DNA from: Afipia sp049747295
GTDB lineage: Bacteria; Pseudomonadota; Alphaproteobacteria; Rhizobiales; Xanthobacteraceae
NCBI RefSeq assembly: GCF_049747295.1
Contig: NZ_JBMHJM010000001.1
Coordinates: 186,001 to 250,000 of the forward strand
Direction of reading: 5' to 3'
Length of the DNA stretch: 64,000 nucleotides
Both the position numbers and the translations under genes were made by a program. Under the pieces are notes generated by a model. That model was not told the origin of the DNA. It searched no databases and saw only the letters and a list, made by a program, of their open reading frames with translations. Shown piece by piece: positions 34,219 through 43,047 of this stretch (position 1 is its first letter; the number at the start of each line of letters is the position of its first letter).

Positions 34219-34576
34219 TTATCAGCCTTTTCCGATCCAACCTTTGATGGAACGAACTCTCATTTACACTGATTTTCCGGATTTTCTCACCTTACGGTCA
34301 GTCAAATGCTCCAAGTAGCCGTTCATTTCAACGTACTTACGAGCCAGGTTGCGCCGGAGCAATTTCGCGGAGCTGGTTTCTACGAAGTGGGAACTACCCT
34401 GGCCTAGCTATCGGCCGTTAGTAGAGGCACGCTTCGCCAGTGATTATAAGGGCGATGGTAAGTCTAAATTATTGATATAACTTCTTTTTTCTTGAAATTT
34501 CCGAACGACTTCGCTGCTGCTGGTCGGTTAATGATAGTGAAGTATCAATACGACAGGTCTACCAGCGGTCGCCACG
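34219..34576. other. 358-base intergenic region between dusA and diguanylate cyclase
   Basis: This divergent gap is more AT-rich than its surroundings near 34460-34502 (a TTATTGATATAAC stretch, then a T-rich run), which could hold the promoter of the downstream gene. A 45-codon frame without a good start runs on the minus strand from about 34405 to 34266. Its basic sequence (LLRRNLARKYVEMNGYLEHL) might be a gene remnant. I recognise no tRNA, repeat or attachment site in it. Confidence 0.45.
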
Positions 34577-35221
34577 ATGCTTCTCGATCAGTTTTCAATT
34601 CTCGTTGCCATCGGCTTTTCCGGTGCGTCGCTGGGTCTCACGCTTTTTATGATGTGGGTGATCGGGCGATCGGACACCCATCTGTTGAATTGGTCGTCTG
34701 GTCTCGCGCTTATCGTCGCCGGCGTGGTACTTTTTGGCTCTATCATCGACAAGTTCAACGACAAGCTGCTGCTCGCGTCGTTCGTACTGTTGATCGTCGG
34801 CTTTGGATTCGTCTATGCGGGCTCAGCCAAATTCTGTTCAAGCCGAGCAAATTGGCCTCTCGCAATCGTTGTTGTCACCATAGGCGTCTTGTCGACGTTA
34901 CTCGCTTTCGCGATGGGGTATTCGGGCATAGGGACCGTAATTGGAAATGTGACGATCGGCACACTCCTCGCGCTCAGTGCTCATCAATACTGGCTCGCGC
35001 GCGTCGAATCCCCGTTCCTCATGATCATGAATGCAGCGCTTTACCTGATCACTGCAGTATCGTTCATGGCCTGCGGTTATGCCCTTATTGAACAGGGCCA
35101 ACTCATTCTGACTGCACGGCCGGCCAACTGGGCCGAAGATATCAACTCCCTCGTCGTAATCGCCGGATTGACCGGCATCGGAACGATGTCGCTGACGCTC
35201 AATCATCGCGAACCGACATAA
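34577..35221 (+). CDS. Membrane input module of a split diguanylate cyclase
   Basis: This 214-residue product has six hydrophobic segments from the start (LVAIGFSGASLGLTLFMMWV and onwards), as in the MASE-like sensors attached to GGDEF domains. It ends with NHREPT and a stop at 35219-35221. The downstream GGDEF frame, read upstream of its ATG, continues as NRHKSDAMTDPLTG in a different frame. Homologous cyclases have the linker and MTDPLTGLLNRR in one chain. The simplest reading is a one-base indel near 35200-35215 that separated sensor from catalytic domain. Sequencing error and genuine two-protein expression are both possible. Confidence 0.72.
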   Translation: MLLDQFSILVAIGFSGASLGLTLFMMWVIGRSDTHLLNWSSGLALIVAGVVLFGSIIDKFNDKLLLASFVLLIVGFGFVYAGSAKFCSSRANWPLAIVVVTIGVLSTLLAFAMGYSGIGTVIGNVTIGTLLALSAHQYWLARVESPFLMIMNAALYLITAVSFMACGYALIEQGQLILTARPANWAEDINSLVVIAGLTGIGTMSLTLNHREPT

Positions 35222-35231
35222 ATCGGATGCG

Positions 35232-35717
35232 ATGACGGACCCGTTGACCGGTTTGCTCAACCGCCGCGCATTGCTGGACAGCAGCGTGGATGTCGTGCCG
35301 GTGGGAACGGCGGTGATCATGATGGATCTGGATCATTTCAAAGCGATCAATGACCAGTTCGGACACGATGCCGGCGATCAGGTGTTGAAAACCTTCGCCG
35401 AACTTGTCCACGCAAACATCCGCGCGCACGATCTCGCCGCTCGTATGGGAGGCGAAGAGTTCTGCCTCGTCCTGTCTGATTCATCTCCAAAGGCCGCCGC
35501 TTCGGTGGCAGAGCGCATACGGTCCCAGATCGAAGCGATGGCCGTTTCAACGTCTTTCGGGCCGATCCGGGCGACCATCAGCGCCGGCATCTGTCTTCGA
35601 TCGACGGAGCCTGAAACACTTCAGGCTCTGCTCAACCGCGCGGATGAGGCGCTCTATGAAGCCAAGGCTTCGGGTCGCAACCGCGTGAAGATTTCCGGCT
35701 TCAGTCTGGTTGCCTAG
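35232..35717 (+). CDS. GGDEF domain (diguanylate cyclase) separated from its sensor
   Basis: Diguanylate cyclases make c-di-GMP from two GTP. The 161-residue frame starts MTDPLTGLLNRRALLDS, the usual domain opening. The metal-binding DLDHFKAINDQFGHDAGDQV and the active-site loop MGGEEFCLVLSDS (GGEEF) are complete, so catalysis should be intact. No inhibitory RxxD is visible directly before the GGEEF loop. The ATG at 35232 lies 11 bases after the stop of the membrane part, close enough for coupled translation. If not joined, the domain would be cytosolic and without its input. Confidence 0.85.
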   Translation: MTDPLTGLLNRRALLDSSVDVVPVGTAVIMMDLDHFKAINDQFGHDAGDQVLKTFAELVHANIRAHDLAARMGGEEFCLVLSDSSPKAAASVAERIRSQIEAMAVSTSFGPIRATISAGICLRSTEPETLQALLNRADEALYEAKASGRNRVKISGFSLVA

Positions 35718-35817
35718 CCAGTCGAGAAAGCCCCCTAACCTATCTGGCGAATGCGAAGACGTCGAACGCAGGACAAAAGCGTCGACGCGCACGTCAAGTT
35801 GCGATGCAGGCTTCTCC

Positions 35818-36522
35818 TCAGCCGCCCAAATAGGCTTCCTGGATGTGCTTATCGTCAATCAACTCGTCGCCGCTGCCCGACAGCACGATCGATCCAGCCT
35901 CCATCAGGTAGGCATAGTCGCACATGTCGAGGGCTGAATAAGCGTTCTGCTCCACCATCAGCACCGTCGTTCCGGATTTGCGAATGCCATCGATGATCTC
36001 AAACACCTGCTCCACGATGTTGGGTGCAAGGCCAAGCGATGGCTCGTCGAACATCACCAGCTTCGGCTTCGACATGATGGCGCGACCGATCGCAAGCATC
36101 TGCTGCTCGCCGCCGGATAGCGTACCTGCGACCTGGTGACGACGCTCTGCCATCCTCGGAAACTGGGTGAATATCCGATCGCGATCCGCGGCGATGCCGT
36201 CAGCGTCCTTTCGGAGGTAAGCACCCATGTCGAGGTTCTCCTCGACCGTCATGTCGGGAAACACCCGGCGGCCTTCGGGACAATGCGCAATGCCGCGCGC
36301 CAGGATTTCCCGGGCCGAACAGCGCGTGATGTCCTCGCCCTCAAACATCATGCGACCAGACACCGATGGTAGAATGCCCGAAATCGAACGCAGCGTGGTG
36401 CTTTTGCCGGCGCCGTTGGCACCAATCAACGCGACGAGCTGTCCCTGCTTGATGGACAGCGAAATACCCTTGATGGCTTCGACCTTGCCGTAGCGGCAAA
36501 CGAGATCGCTAATCTCTAGCAC
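35818..36522 (-). CDS. livF: Branched-chain amino acid-type ABC transporter ATPase (LivF)
   Basis: LivF is one of two ATPases that power high-affinity uptake in the branched-chain amino acid-type (HAAT) family. The 234-residue protein starts from the GTG at 36522, because LEISDLVCRYGKVEAIKGIS is the family opening and AGGGAGCC lies upstream. It overlaps livG by 14 bases. Walker A is IGANGAGKST, the signature LSGGEQQMLAIGRAIMS and Walker B LVMFDEPSLGLAPN, all with family sequence. The longer frame to 36600 is inside livG. It is the last gene of the livJHMGF-like operon. The upstream operator suggests control by the GntR regulator. Confidence 0.93.
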   Translation of the reverse strand: MLEISDLVCRYGKVEAIKGISLSIKQGQLVALIGANGAGKSTTLRSISGILPSVSGRMMFEGEDITRCSAREILARGIAHCPEGRRVFPDMTVEENLDMGAYLRKDADGIAADRDRIFTQFPRMAERRHQVAGTLSGGEQQMLAIGRAIMSKPKLVMFDEPSLGLAPNIVEQVFEIIDGIRKSGTTVLMVEQNAYSALDMCDYAYLMEAGSIVLSGSGDELIDDKHIQEAYLGG

Positions 36523-37312
36523 GTTTCTTGGCTCCCTGCCCGAGATAAGCGCGGATGACTTCAGGATTGCCCTGGATCGCCGCAGGCGGTCCCTCGGCAA
36601 TGATCCGGCCGTAATTCAACACAACGATGCGATCCGACACGCCCATCACCATGGGCATGTCATGCTCAACCAGCAGGATCGTGACACCCAGACCACGCAA
36701 TTTATCGAGCAATTGCATGAAGCGTGCAGTCTCCGTCGCGTTCATGCCGGACACCGGTTCGTCCAGCAGCAGCATGGACGGATCGGCCGCCAAGGCGAGC
36801 GCCACGCCGAGAAGCCGCTGGTCACCGTAAGCGAGGGACCCGGCGAGTTCACGCGAACGGCGCTCGATACCGACAAGGGCGAGGATCTCCGCTGCCCTCG
36901 TCTTCAACTCATTTTCGGATTCCCGCTCACGCGGCAGCGCCAGCAACGTATCCCACAGGCGTGAACGGCCGCGGCGATGCAGGCCGATCATGACATTCTC
37001 GAAGACGCTGACGCTTTGAAACACACTGGTGCGCTGGAACGTTCTGACCAGCCCAAGCGACGTCACCTGATGCGGCTTCAAATTGTTCAGCGATGATCCG
37101 CGATAGCGGACCTCGCCCTTGGTCGGTCGCAAGAAACCGGTGATGACGTTGAAAGCCGTGGTCTTCCCGGCGCCGTTCGGACCGATCAGGCTGACGACCT
37201 CGCCCTCATTGACGACGAAGTTCATGTCCGAGATCGCAACAAGGCCGCCGAAATGGACAGCGATGTGCTCGATCGACAGCGCAGGCTGCTTTTGTGTGAG
37301 CTGCGCATCCAT
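36509..37312 (-). CDS. livG: Branched-chain amino acid-type ABC transporter ATPase (LivG)
   Basis: LivG pairs with LivF on the cytoplasmic face of the permeases. The 267-residue protein has Walker A GPNGAGKTTAFNVITGF, the Q-loop region FQRTSVFQSVSVFENVMIGL and a signature with LAYGDQRLLGVALALAADPS (LAYGDQ in place of LSGGQ, normal for LivG). Walker B is MLLLDEPVSGMNATETA. Its start overlaps the livM stop as TAATG. Order and strand match the classical liv operon. Confidence 0.94.
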   Translation of the reverse strand: MDAQLTQKQPALSIEHIAVHFGGLVAISDMNFVVNEGEVVSLIGPNGAGKTTAFNVITGFLRPTKGEVRYRGSSLNNLKPHQVTSLGLVRTFQRTSVFQSVSVFENVMIGLHRRGRSRLWDTLLALPRERESENELKTRAAEILALVGIERRSRELAGSLAYGDQRLLGVALALAADPSMLLLDEPVSGMNATETARFMQLLDKLRGLGVTILLVEHDMPMVMGVSDRIVVLNYGRIIAEGPPAAIQGNPEVIRAYLGQGAKKRARD

Positions 37313-38346
37313 TATGCGGCATCCTGTATTTTGGCTTCGGTTGTCGGAGCAACCTTCGGCTCATCGCTCACGCCGAACCATTTCTCGATCGCCGGCACGA
37401 TTCCCTGCGGCAGAACGAACACGATTAGGATCATGAACAAGCCGTACAAGATCCACTGGATCTCCGGGGCGGCGAAGGAGCGTGCCACCACCGGAATGAA
37501 GCCAAAGATCAACCCGCCGACGATCGGCCCCGCGAGCGTTCCCTTCCCGCCCGTGATGACCATGATCACCATGGTGACGGTGTACAGAAAGAGAAACACG
37601 TCCGGATCAATGATCTTCAAATAGTGCGCATAAAGACTGCCTGCGGCGCCCGCGATGCCAGCCGAAACCACCGCAGCAAGCACCAGGTAACGCGTCACGT
37701 CGATACCGACGGATACCGCCAACGACTCGTTTTCCTTCAGCGCGACCATCGCGCGCCCGACTCGCGAATACACCAGCCGCTTGATGATCACGTAGGAAAT
37801 CACGATGACCGCAAGAACGAGGTAGTAATTCGACTGCTTGCTGTAGAAGTCGTAATAGCCGAGCCCGGGCAATCCCAATGTCATCGGCGGAATGGACGTG
37901 AGCGCCAATGGACCCTGGGTGAGCTCGACCCAGTTCAGCGCCACCAGCCGAACGACTTCGGCGAAGCTGATCGTCACGATGACAAAGTAGGCACCGCGCA
38001 CGCGGAAAGACAGCTTTCCAACAAGGTAGCCACACAACCCGGTAAACAGAATCCCGATCACGAAGCCAAGCCAGACCGGCCATGGTTCGTGCACGACGCG
38101 ATATCCACCGACCAACTCGACGTCGAAACCGAGCGAAACCAGCGCACTGGTATAGGCACCAATGCCAAAGAATGCGACGTGGCCGAGACTGAGCTGCCCG
38201 GTATAGCCGAGCAGCAGATTGAGGCTCATCGCCGCGATGATGAAAATGCCTGTCGTGATAAAGGCATTCAAAAGATACGGATCATTGAGCCACAGCGGAA
38301 TGGAAGCGAATACCAGCAGCGCGATCCAGGGAAACAGCCGCTTCAT
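37312..38346 (-). CDS. livM: Branched-chain amino acid-type ABC transporter permease (LivM)
   Basis: LivM is a membrane-spanning subunit of the importer. The 344-residue protein has about ten hydrophobic segments and the typical LLLGYTGQLSLGHVAFFGIG near residue 47. SYVIIKRLVYSRVGRAMVALKENESLAVSVGIDVTRYL marks the cytoplasmic coupling loop (quoted in part; see residues 195-232). VITGGKGTLAGPIVGGLI is a further family hallmark. It overlaps livH by four bases and livG by one base, so translation is coupled. The short C-terminal tail after the last helix is polar. Confidence 0.93.
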   Translation of the reverse strand: MKRLFPWIALLVFASIPLWLNDPYLLNAFITTGIFIIAAMSLNLLLGYTGQLSLGHVAFFGIGAYTSALVSLGFDVELVGGYRVVHEPWPVWLGFVIGILFTGLCGYLVGKLSFRVRGAYFVIVTISFAEVVRLVALNWVELTQGPLALTSIPPMTLGLPGLGYYDFYSKQSNYYLVLAVIVISYVIIKRLVYSRVGRAMVALKENESLAVSVGIDVTRYLVLAAVVSAGIAGAAGSLYAHYLKIIDPDVFLFLYTVTMVIMVITGGKGTLAGPIVGGLIFGFIPVVARSFAAPEIQWILYGLFMILIVFVLPQGIVPAIEKWFGVSDEPKVAPTTEAKIQDAA

Positions 38347-39215
38347 CCGATACGCTCCGTTCGCGCAAACAGACCGGTCGGCTTGAAAAGCAGCACCGCA
38401 ATGATGAGCAGGAATCCCATGGCATCGCGATATCCGGATGAGATGTATCCTGCCCCCATTTCCTCGGCGAAGGCCAGAATAAATCCGCCAACCGTGGCGC
38501 CACCAATGCTGCCGAGACCGCCGAGGATGACGATGGCAAATGCCTTCAACGACGCAATGTTACCCATTTGCGGCGAGATGACGTAAACCGGGCCCAGCAG
38601 CGCGCCGGCAGCAGCGGCGAGACTCGAGCCAACGGCAAACGTCGCCATGTAAATCATCTGAATGTTGACACCCATCAGCGACGCCGTATCGCGATCCTGA
38701 AACGTCGCCCGCATCGCCTTCCCGAGCTTGGTACGGTTGATCAGGAAATAAGCGACCGCGATCAGCGCTAACGCTGCAAAGAACACAAACAGCCGCAACC
38801 AGGATACCGAGAACGGCCCAATGGTAAGCGGTGTCTCAGGAAACGGCGTCGATACCGACTTCGCCACGCCACCCCAGACATACTGTTCTGCGTTCTGCAT
38901 CACGATCATGGCGCCGATCATGATCAACATCGTGGTGTCGATGTCTGCGCCGCGCATCGGCCGCAACAGCACGACTTCGATCAGCGCGCCAAGCAGGCAT
39001 CCCGCGACAATCGCCACAAGAATTGAGAGAAAGAAATTCAATCCCAGCATGACGGCGACGAAGTAAACGAAGTATGCCCCGAACGCGTAGAGCTCGCCAT
39101 GCGCGAAATTGACCACGCGCATGATGCCGAAGATCAAAGTCAGGCCAATCCCGAGCAGCGCGTAGGTGCTGCCGAGGATCAGCATGTTGATCATATGTTG
39201 CAGAAATTCAGTCAT
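38343..39215 (-). CDS. livH: Branched-chain amino acid-type ABC transporter permease (LivH)
   Basis: LivH is the partner permease of LivM. The 290-residue protein starts MTEFLQHMINMLILGSTYAL and has eight hydrophobic segments. The family stretches are LGIGLTLIFGIMRVVNFAHG near residue 25, FQDRDTASLMGVNIQMIYMA as the coupling loop, and ILGGLGSIGGATVGGFILAF near the end. It follows the binding-protein gene after a 102-base gap that contains a strong hairpin. It is translationally coupled to livM through an ATGA overlap. Confidence 0.93.
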   Translation of the reverse strand: MTEFLQHMINMLILGSTYALLGIGLTLIFGIMRVVNFAHGELYAFGAYFVYFVAVMLGLNFFLSILVAIVAGCLLGALIEVVLLRPMRGADIDTTMLIMIGAMIVMQNAEQYVWGGVAKSVSTPFPETPLTIGPFSVSWLRLFVFFAALALIAVAYFLINRTKLGKAMRATFQDRDTASLMGVNIQMIYMATFAVGSSLAAAAGALLGPVYVISPQMGNIASLKAFAIVILGGLGSIGGATVGGFILAFAEEMGAGYISSGYRDAMGFLLIIAVLLFKPTGLFARTERIG

Positions 39216-39275
39216 TGAGCCTTATCCAGGACAACCGTCTCCATCCGGCGAAGATCGCCAGCACCACAACGGAAA

Positions 39276-39308
39276 CGTGGGCACCGCCGAATGACAGCGG
39301 TGCCCACG
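39276..39308 (-). other. Intercistronic 12-bp hairpin after the binding-protein gene
   Basis: CGTGGGCACCGC (39276-39287) pairs perfectly with GCGGTGCCCACG (39297-39308) around a nine-base loop. It starts ten bases after the stop of the binding-protein gene. No long T-run follows, so full termination is unlikely. It could stabilise the upstream mRNA or cause partial termination, so that binding protein exceeds permease. Confidence 0.65.
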
Positions 39309-39317
39309 CAAACATGC

Positions 39318-40481
39318 TTAGAGCTTCGGAAGAACAACCTTCGCGTCGTCGATCTTGATCAGATAGACGTTCGGCATGCTCTGACCGCTTTCCTTTCCGG
39401 CGGGGCCCTGCTTCTGGAACTTGATCTTGCCGTTCAGGCCAAGCAGATCGACTTCCCACAGTGCCTTCGTGATCGCTTCAGGCTCTGCCTTGCCGGCCTT
39501 TTGGATGGCAGCCGCGATGGTACGGATGCCGTCATAGCCGCGGAAGCTTTCCGTTGCGCCAGCGAAGTTGAAGCCGCGCTTCTTCCACTCGCCGAGGAAA
39601 TACTTGGTGGCTTCAGGGTTCGGCGTCGCATCCGGGTACCACGGCGCAAACGTTGTGAGGTGGAACGTGCCGTTGGCGGCAGTTCCGGCCTGATCAATCA
39701 ACTGATCAGGATTCTGCGAACCACCCGTGGTGATGATCTTCTTCTTGATGCCAAGTGCAGTTGCCTGCTTCAGAACAAGGGTGAGCTGCTCGACGGCCGT
39801 CGTCACCATGATCGTATCGGAATCCGATGCCTTAATTTTAGACAGCTGCGCGCTCATATCTTGAGCGGACTGATCCATGGTTTCGACGAGACCGACCCCA
39901 ACATTATCAACCTTGAAGATCTTTCCGAAATCATCAGCCGCACCACGTCCCCAGTCATTGTTGATGACGAGGAAGTCAGCTTTCTTCACTGACATCTTTG
40001 GCAGGATGTCCTTGAACGCTGCGGCTTCAACCGACGACGGCGGCGAGATGCGGAAGATGTAAGGATTCCCGGTCGTCGTGATCTTCCCTGACGACGAGGT
40101 CTCGACCACCATCGGGACCTTGTATTCCATCAGCTTGGGCATGACGGCGAGCGTCAGGCTCGAACCCCAGGCGCCCATGATCACCGGAACCTTGTCGGCC
40201 GTGATCAGCTTTTCCGCAACGGCCGCGGCTTCGGTTGGATTGCTCTTGTTATCTTCGATAACGAGCTCAATCTTCTTACCGAGCACACCGCCCTTGGCGT
40301 TGATTTCATCGGCCGCGATTTTCGCACCGTTGACGACGTAAGTTCCGGAAGCCGCGAACGGCCCGGTCAGCGGTTCGTTGACGCCGATCTTGATGGTCTG
40401 TGCGAACGCCTGCGTTGCCAGACCGGTCGACAGCAGCGCCGCTGCTGCGATCGCAGTAAGTAACTTCGAGTGCTTCACCAT
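39318..40481 (-). CDS. Branched-chain amino acid-type ABC transporter substrate-binding protein
   Basis: This 387-residue periplasmic type I binding protein (Peripla_BP_6 / LivJ-like) has a Sec signal (LLTAIAAAALLSTGLATQAF, cut near QA). It has the family start TIKIGVNEPLTGPFAASGTY followed by NAKGGVLGKKIELVIEDNKS. The middle PVIMGAWGSSLTLAVMPKLM and late AIQKAGKAEPEAITKALWEV are typical. The liv-type name does not fix the ligand, as these proteins bind amino acids, amides, urea and aromatic acids. A predicted GntR operator lies about 100-145 bases upstream of its ATG. It heads the livJHMGF-like operon. Confidence 0.93.
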   Translation of the reverse strand: MVKHSKLLTAIAAAALLSTGLATQAFAQTIKIGVNEPLTGPFAASGTYVVNGAKIAADEINAKGGVLGKKIELVIEDNKSNPTEAAAVAEKLITADKVPVIMGAWGSSLTLAVMPKLMEYKVPMVVETSSSGKITTTGNPYIFRISPPSSVEAAAFKDILPKMSVKKADFLVINNDWGRGAADDFGKIFKVDNVGVGLVETMDQSAQDMSAQLSKIKASDSDTIMVTTAVEQLTLVLKQATALGIKKKIITTGGSQNPDQLIDQAGTAANGTFHLTTFAPWYPDATPNPEATKYFLGEWKKRGFNFAGATESFRGYDGIRTIAAAIQKAGKAEPEAITKALWEVDLLGLNGKIKFQKQGPAGKESGQSMPNVYLIKIDDAKVVLPKL

Positions 40482-40582
40482 CGTACGTTTCCTCCGTTAC
40501 GTGATATGCGAAAAACCGGTTGCCTTATTTTTCAAGCAAGCATTATGCCAGTTCATCCGCACTTGTTTCTATTTGTCGTTGG

Positions 40583-40625
40583 CTAATCGTCCCTAACTCT
40601 AATCGTCCTATTTTTGGTACCTTAG
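40583..40625 (-). promoter_or_regulatory. Predicted GntR operator with tandem motif, upstream of the importer operon
   Basis: On the minus strand two tandem copies occur: TTAGGGACGATTAG (rc of 40583-40596) and ATAGGACGATTAG (rc of 40599-40611), spaced 15-16 bases, followed by GGTACC at 40616-40621. They resemble the TTAGG(T)ACGATAG motif at 46336, 57282 and 58389. The position, about 100-145 bases before the binding-protein start, suits a promoter-proximal operator. Confidence 0.6.
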
Positions 40626-40660
40626 CATCATCTTTATCGGCCGTACGGCGTCAAGCTCTT

Positions 40661-42028
40661 TCAGCAGTCAGGCACGTTCACAGCGAGGCCCCCGCGCGAG
40701 GTTTCCTTATATTTCGCCTGCATGTCCGCCCCGGTATCCCGCATCGTGCGGATCACCTGATCAAGCGAGACATGATGCGACCCATCGCCGCTTAATGCCA
40801 ATGATGTCGCGTTGATGGCCTTGACCGCGCCAAACGCGTTGCGTTCGATGCAGGGTATCTGCACCAATCCACCGATCGGATCGCACGTCATCCCGAGATG
40901 GTGCTCCATTCCAATCTCCGCAGCATTTTCAATCTGCCGGCTGCTGCCGCCTAACGCCGCTGTCAGGCCCGCTGCGGCCATGGAGCATGCCACACCCACT
41001 TCGCCTTGGCATCCGACTTCCGCGCCGGAGATCGACGCGTTCATCTTGCAAAGCGCCCCAATCGCGGCGCTGGTCAGGAGGAAAATCCTGATCCCCTCCT
41101 GGGAAGCGCCCTGGCAATGATCTGAATAGTAACGAAGGACTGCCGGCAATACGCCAGCCGCGCCATTGGTCGGCGCCGTCACCACGCGACCGCCGGCGGC
41201 GTTTTCCTCATTGACGGCAATGGCATAGAGACTCGCGTAATCCATCGCCGGAATGGAATGCCGCATGTTGCGGGTCTCCGACGCCTGCAATCTGTCATGC
41301 AGCGCGCGTGCACGGCGTTTGACCTTCAACCCGCCCGGGAGCTCGCCATCGGTACGCATGCCGCGATCGATACAGTCGAACATCACCGCCGCGATACGAT
41401 CAAGCCCCGCATGAACCGAGGCCTCATCCACGAAGACTGTCTCGTTCGCCAGCAGGATATCAGCGATCGAAAGACCGGAGCCATCACACATGTCGATCAA
41501 TTCCGCCGCGCTGTGATAGTCGTACGGAATGTCTGCCGACGATGACGCGGTCGACATCACCTCACCTTCCCGCTGGATGAATCCGCCGCCGATCGAAAAC
41601 CAGGTTTCTTTCTTCAGCTCGCTGCCGCCGGCGTCGAATGCCGAGAACCGCATCGTGTTCGGATGAACGGCGGGAACTTCGTCGAAATTGAAATCAATGT
41701 CCTGCGCAGGATCGAAATCGATCGTCCTGCCGCCCGGCAATGTCATCCGTTTGGTCGCGGCGACGGCAGCAACGATGTCGTCGGCCTTGTCGGGATCAAT
41801 CGTCTCAGGTGCAAAACCAGAAAGGCCGAGCACAACGGCCTTATCGGTGCCATGACCGCGTCCGGTCCAAGCCAGCGAACCGAGCAAAGTGACTTTCAGC
41901 CGTTGAACGGCTGATTGTTCGTCCCTGCTCAGCATACCGATGAAGGCCGCAGCGGCCTTCATCGGACCGACCGTATGGGAGGACGATGGTCCGATCCCGA
42001 TCTTGAACAGGTCGAAAACACTGATCAT
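40661..42028 (-). CDS. sdaA: L-serine ammonia-lyase (Fe-S type)
   Basis: The enzyme deaminates L-serine to pyruvate with a 4Fe-4S cluster. The 455-residue protein is the single-chain form. It starts MISVFDLFKIGIGPSSSHTV and has the beta domain (residues 1-150). The alpha domain carries cluster and active-site Cys in SGAEVGCQGEVGVACSMAAA and MTCDPIGGLVQIPCIERNAF. It lies only 44 bases after the F420-type oxidoreductase on the same strand, so it is probably the last gene of the PLP/CoA-transferase operon. That suggests serine, or a related hydroxy-amino acid, is a product of the pathway. It could also be an unrelated neighbour. Confidence 0.94.
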   Translation of the reverse strand: MISVFDLFKIGIGPSSSHTVGPMKAAAAFIGMLSRDEQSAVQRLKVTLLGSLAWTGRGHGTDKAVVLGLSGFAPETIDPDKADDIVAAVAATKRMTLPGGRTIDFDPAQDIDFNFDEVPAVHPNTMRFSAFDAGGSELKKETWFSIGGGFIQREGEVMSTASSSADIPYDYHSAAELIDMCDGSGLSIADILLANETVFVDEASVHAGLDRIAAVMFDCIDRGMRTDGELPGGLKVKRRARALHDRLQASETRNMRHSIPAMDYASLYAIAVNEENAAGGRVVTAPTNGAAGVLPAVLRYYSDHCQGASQEGIRIFLLTSAAIGALCKMNASISGAEVGCQGEVGVACSMAAAGLTAALGGSSRQIENAAEIGMEHHLGMTCDPIGGLVQIPCIERNAFGAVKAINATSLALSGDGSHHVSLDQVIRTMRDTGADMQAKYKETSRGGLAVNVPDC

Positions 42029-42072
42029 GACACGGGACCGGGCATTGTTGCGACCGATGCTGACTTGTCTTT

Positions 42073-43029
42073 TTACTTGGCTTTCAGCCTTGGGATGATC
42101 TCGCGTGCGATCGTCTCAACCTGATCCATCTTGTACTTATAGGGAACAAAGATGATCTTTTGTACGCCGACTGCCAGATGAGCCTTCAATTGTTCGACAC
42201 ACTCGTCGACCGAACCCATGATCGCACTATCGCGTGAACAATCGCTGTGCTCGGGGAAGTCCCATTCCTTGTTGAGCCAATCCATCATCTCATCGCGGAC
42301 TGCCGCCTTCGATGGACCGACCATAATCGGCAACTGCGAAGCATTGAGCAGCTTGTCGGGATCTTTGCCGCCTTCCTTGGCGAAGTTGCGCAACTTGGCC
42401 CACGACTTCGCGAACGCTTCCGGAGAGTAGAAATAGGTCAGCCAGCCGTCGCCGGCCGTCGCCGCGCGCTGCAGCACGCGATCAACATAGCCGCCGATCA
42501 GGATCGGCATCCGCGGTTGCTGCACCGGCTTCGGATACATCACGGCTGCGGAAATGTTGTGCGCGAGATACTTGCCGTCGACCATCGGCTCGGTCCACAG
42601 ACGGTTGAGAATTTCAAGGTTCTCGTCCATCAGCTTGCCGCGCTTGTCGAACGGAATGCCCATCGCGTCGAATTCGCGCTTGTACCAGCCGGACGCCATG
42701 CCCATCAGCATGCGGCCATTCGAGAACTGGTCCATGGTGGACAGCTGCTTTGCCAGTGCCACCGGGTTGCGCAGCGGCAGAACAAGAATACCGGTGCCGA
42801 GCTTGATCTTGCTGGTACGCGCGGCAATCGCTGTGAGCGTGGTCAGGGAGTCGAGGATCGGAAAATGCGGATCGACACCGAGGAGAATGTGATCCCAGAC
42901 CCAAAGGGAGTCATACCCAAGCTCTTCAACACGCACACCATAATCGACCAGCGCCTTGGCATCCGGAAGCTCGGGCCAGGCGGTGAAGTTGCGCGCAGCG
43001 ATACCGAACGTATTCGACAGGATTGTCAT
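42073..43029 (-). CDS. LLM-class, probably F420-dependent, oxidoreductase
   Basis: The 318-residue protein has the luciferase-like monooxygenase TIM barrel: YGVRVEELGYDSLWVWDHIL near the start, SKIKLGTGILVLPLRNPVAL, and MLMGMASGWYKREFDAMGIP, followed by PMLIGGYVDRVLQRAATAGD-like strands. Such enzymes use either FMN or F420. The presence of a full F420 pathway in the same locus favours F420, and residues Gly-Ser/Gly-Trp in the AxGWxxxEF element are typical of that subgroup. The substrate is unknown. It follows the CoA-transferase beta gene after 18 bases and precedes sdaA. The start at 43029 has a GGGGAG ribosome-binding site. Confidence 0.86.
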   Translation of the reverse strand: MTILSNTFGIAARNFTAWPELPDAKALVDYGVRVEELGYDSLWVWDHILLGVDPHFPILDSLTTLTAIAARTSKIKLGTGILVLPLRNPVALAKQLSTMDQFSNGRMLMGMASGWYKREFDAMGIPFDKRGKLMDENLEILNRLWTEPMVDGKYLAHNISAAVMYPKPVQQPRMPILIGGYVDRVLQRAATAGDGWLTYFYSPEAFAKSWAKLRNFAKEGGKDPDKLLNASQLPIMVGPSKAAVRDEMMDWLNKEWDFPEHSDCSRDSAIMGSVDECVEQLKAHLAVGVQKIIFVPYKYKMDQVETIAREIIPRLKAK

Positions 43030-43047
43030 TCTTACTCCCCGTTTTTC

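Noticed and set aside
34266..34405. Small basic protein on the minus strand in the gap before dusA
   Set aside because: A 45-codon frame with no good start or ribosome-binding site; it could be a remnant but cannot be supported as a gene.
34200..34576. Integration site at the dusA 5' end
   Set aside because: dusA is a known integration target, but no integrase, direct repeat or cargo boundary was seen.
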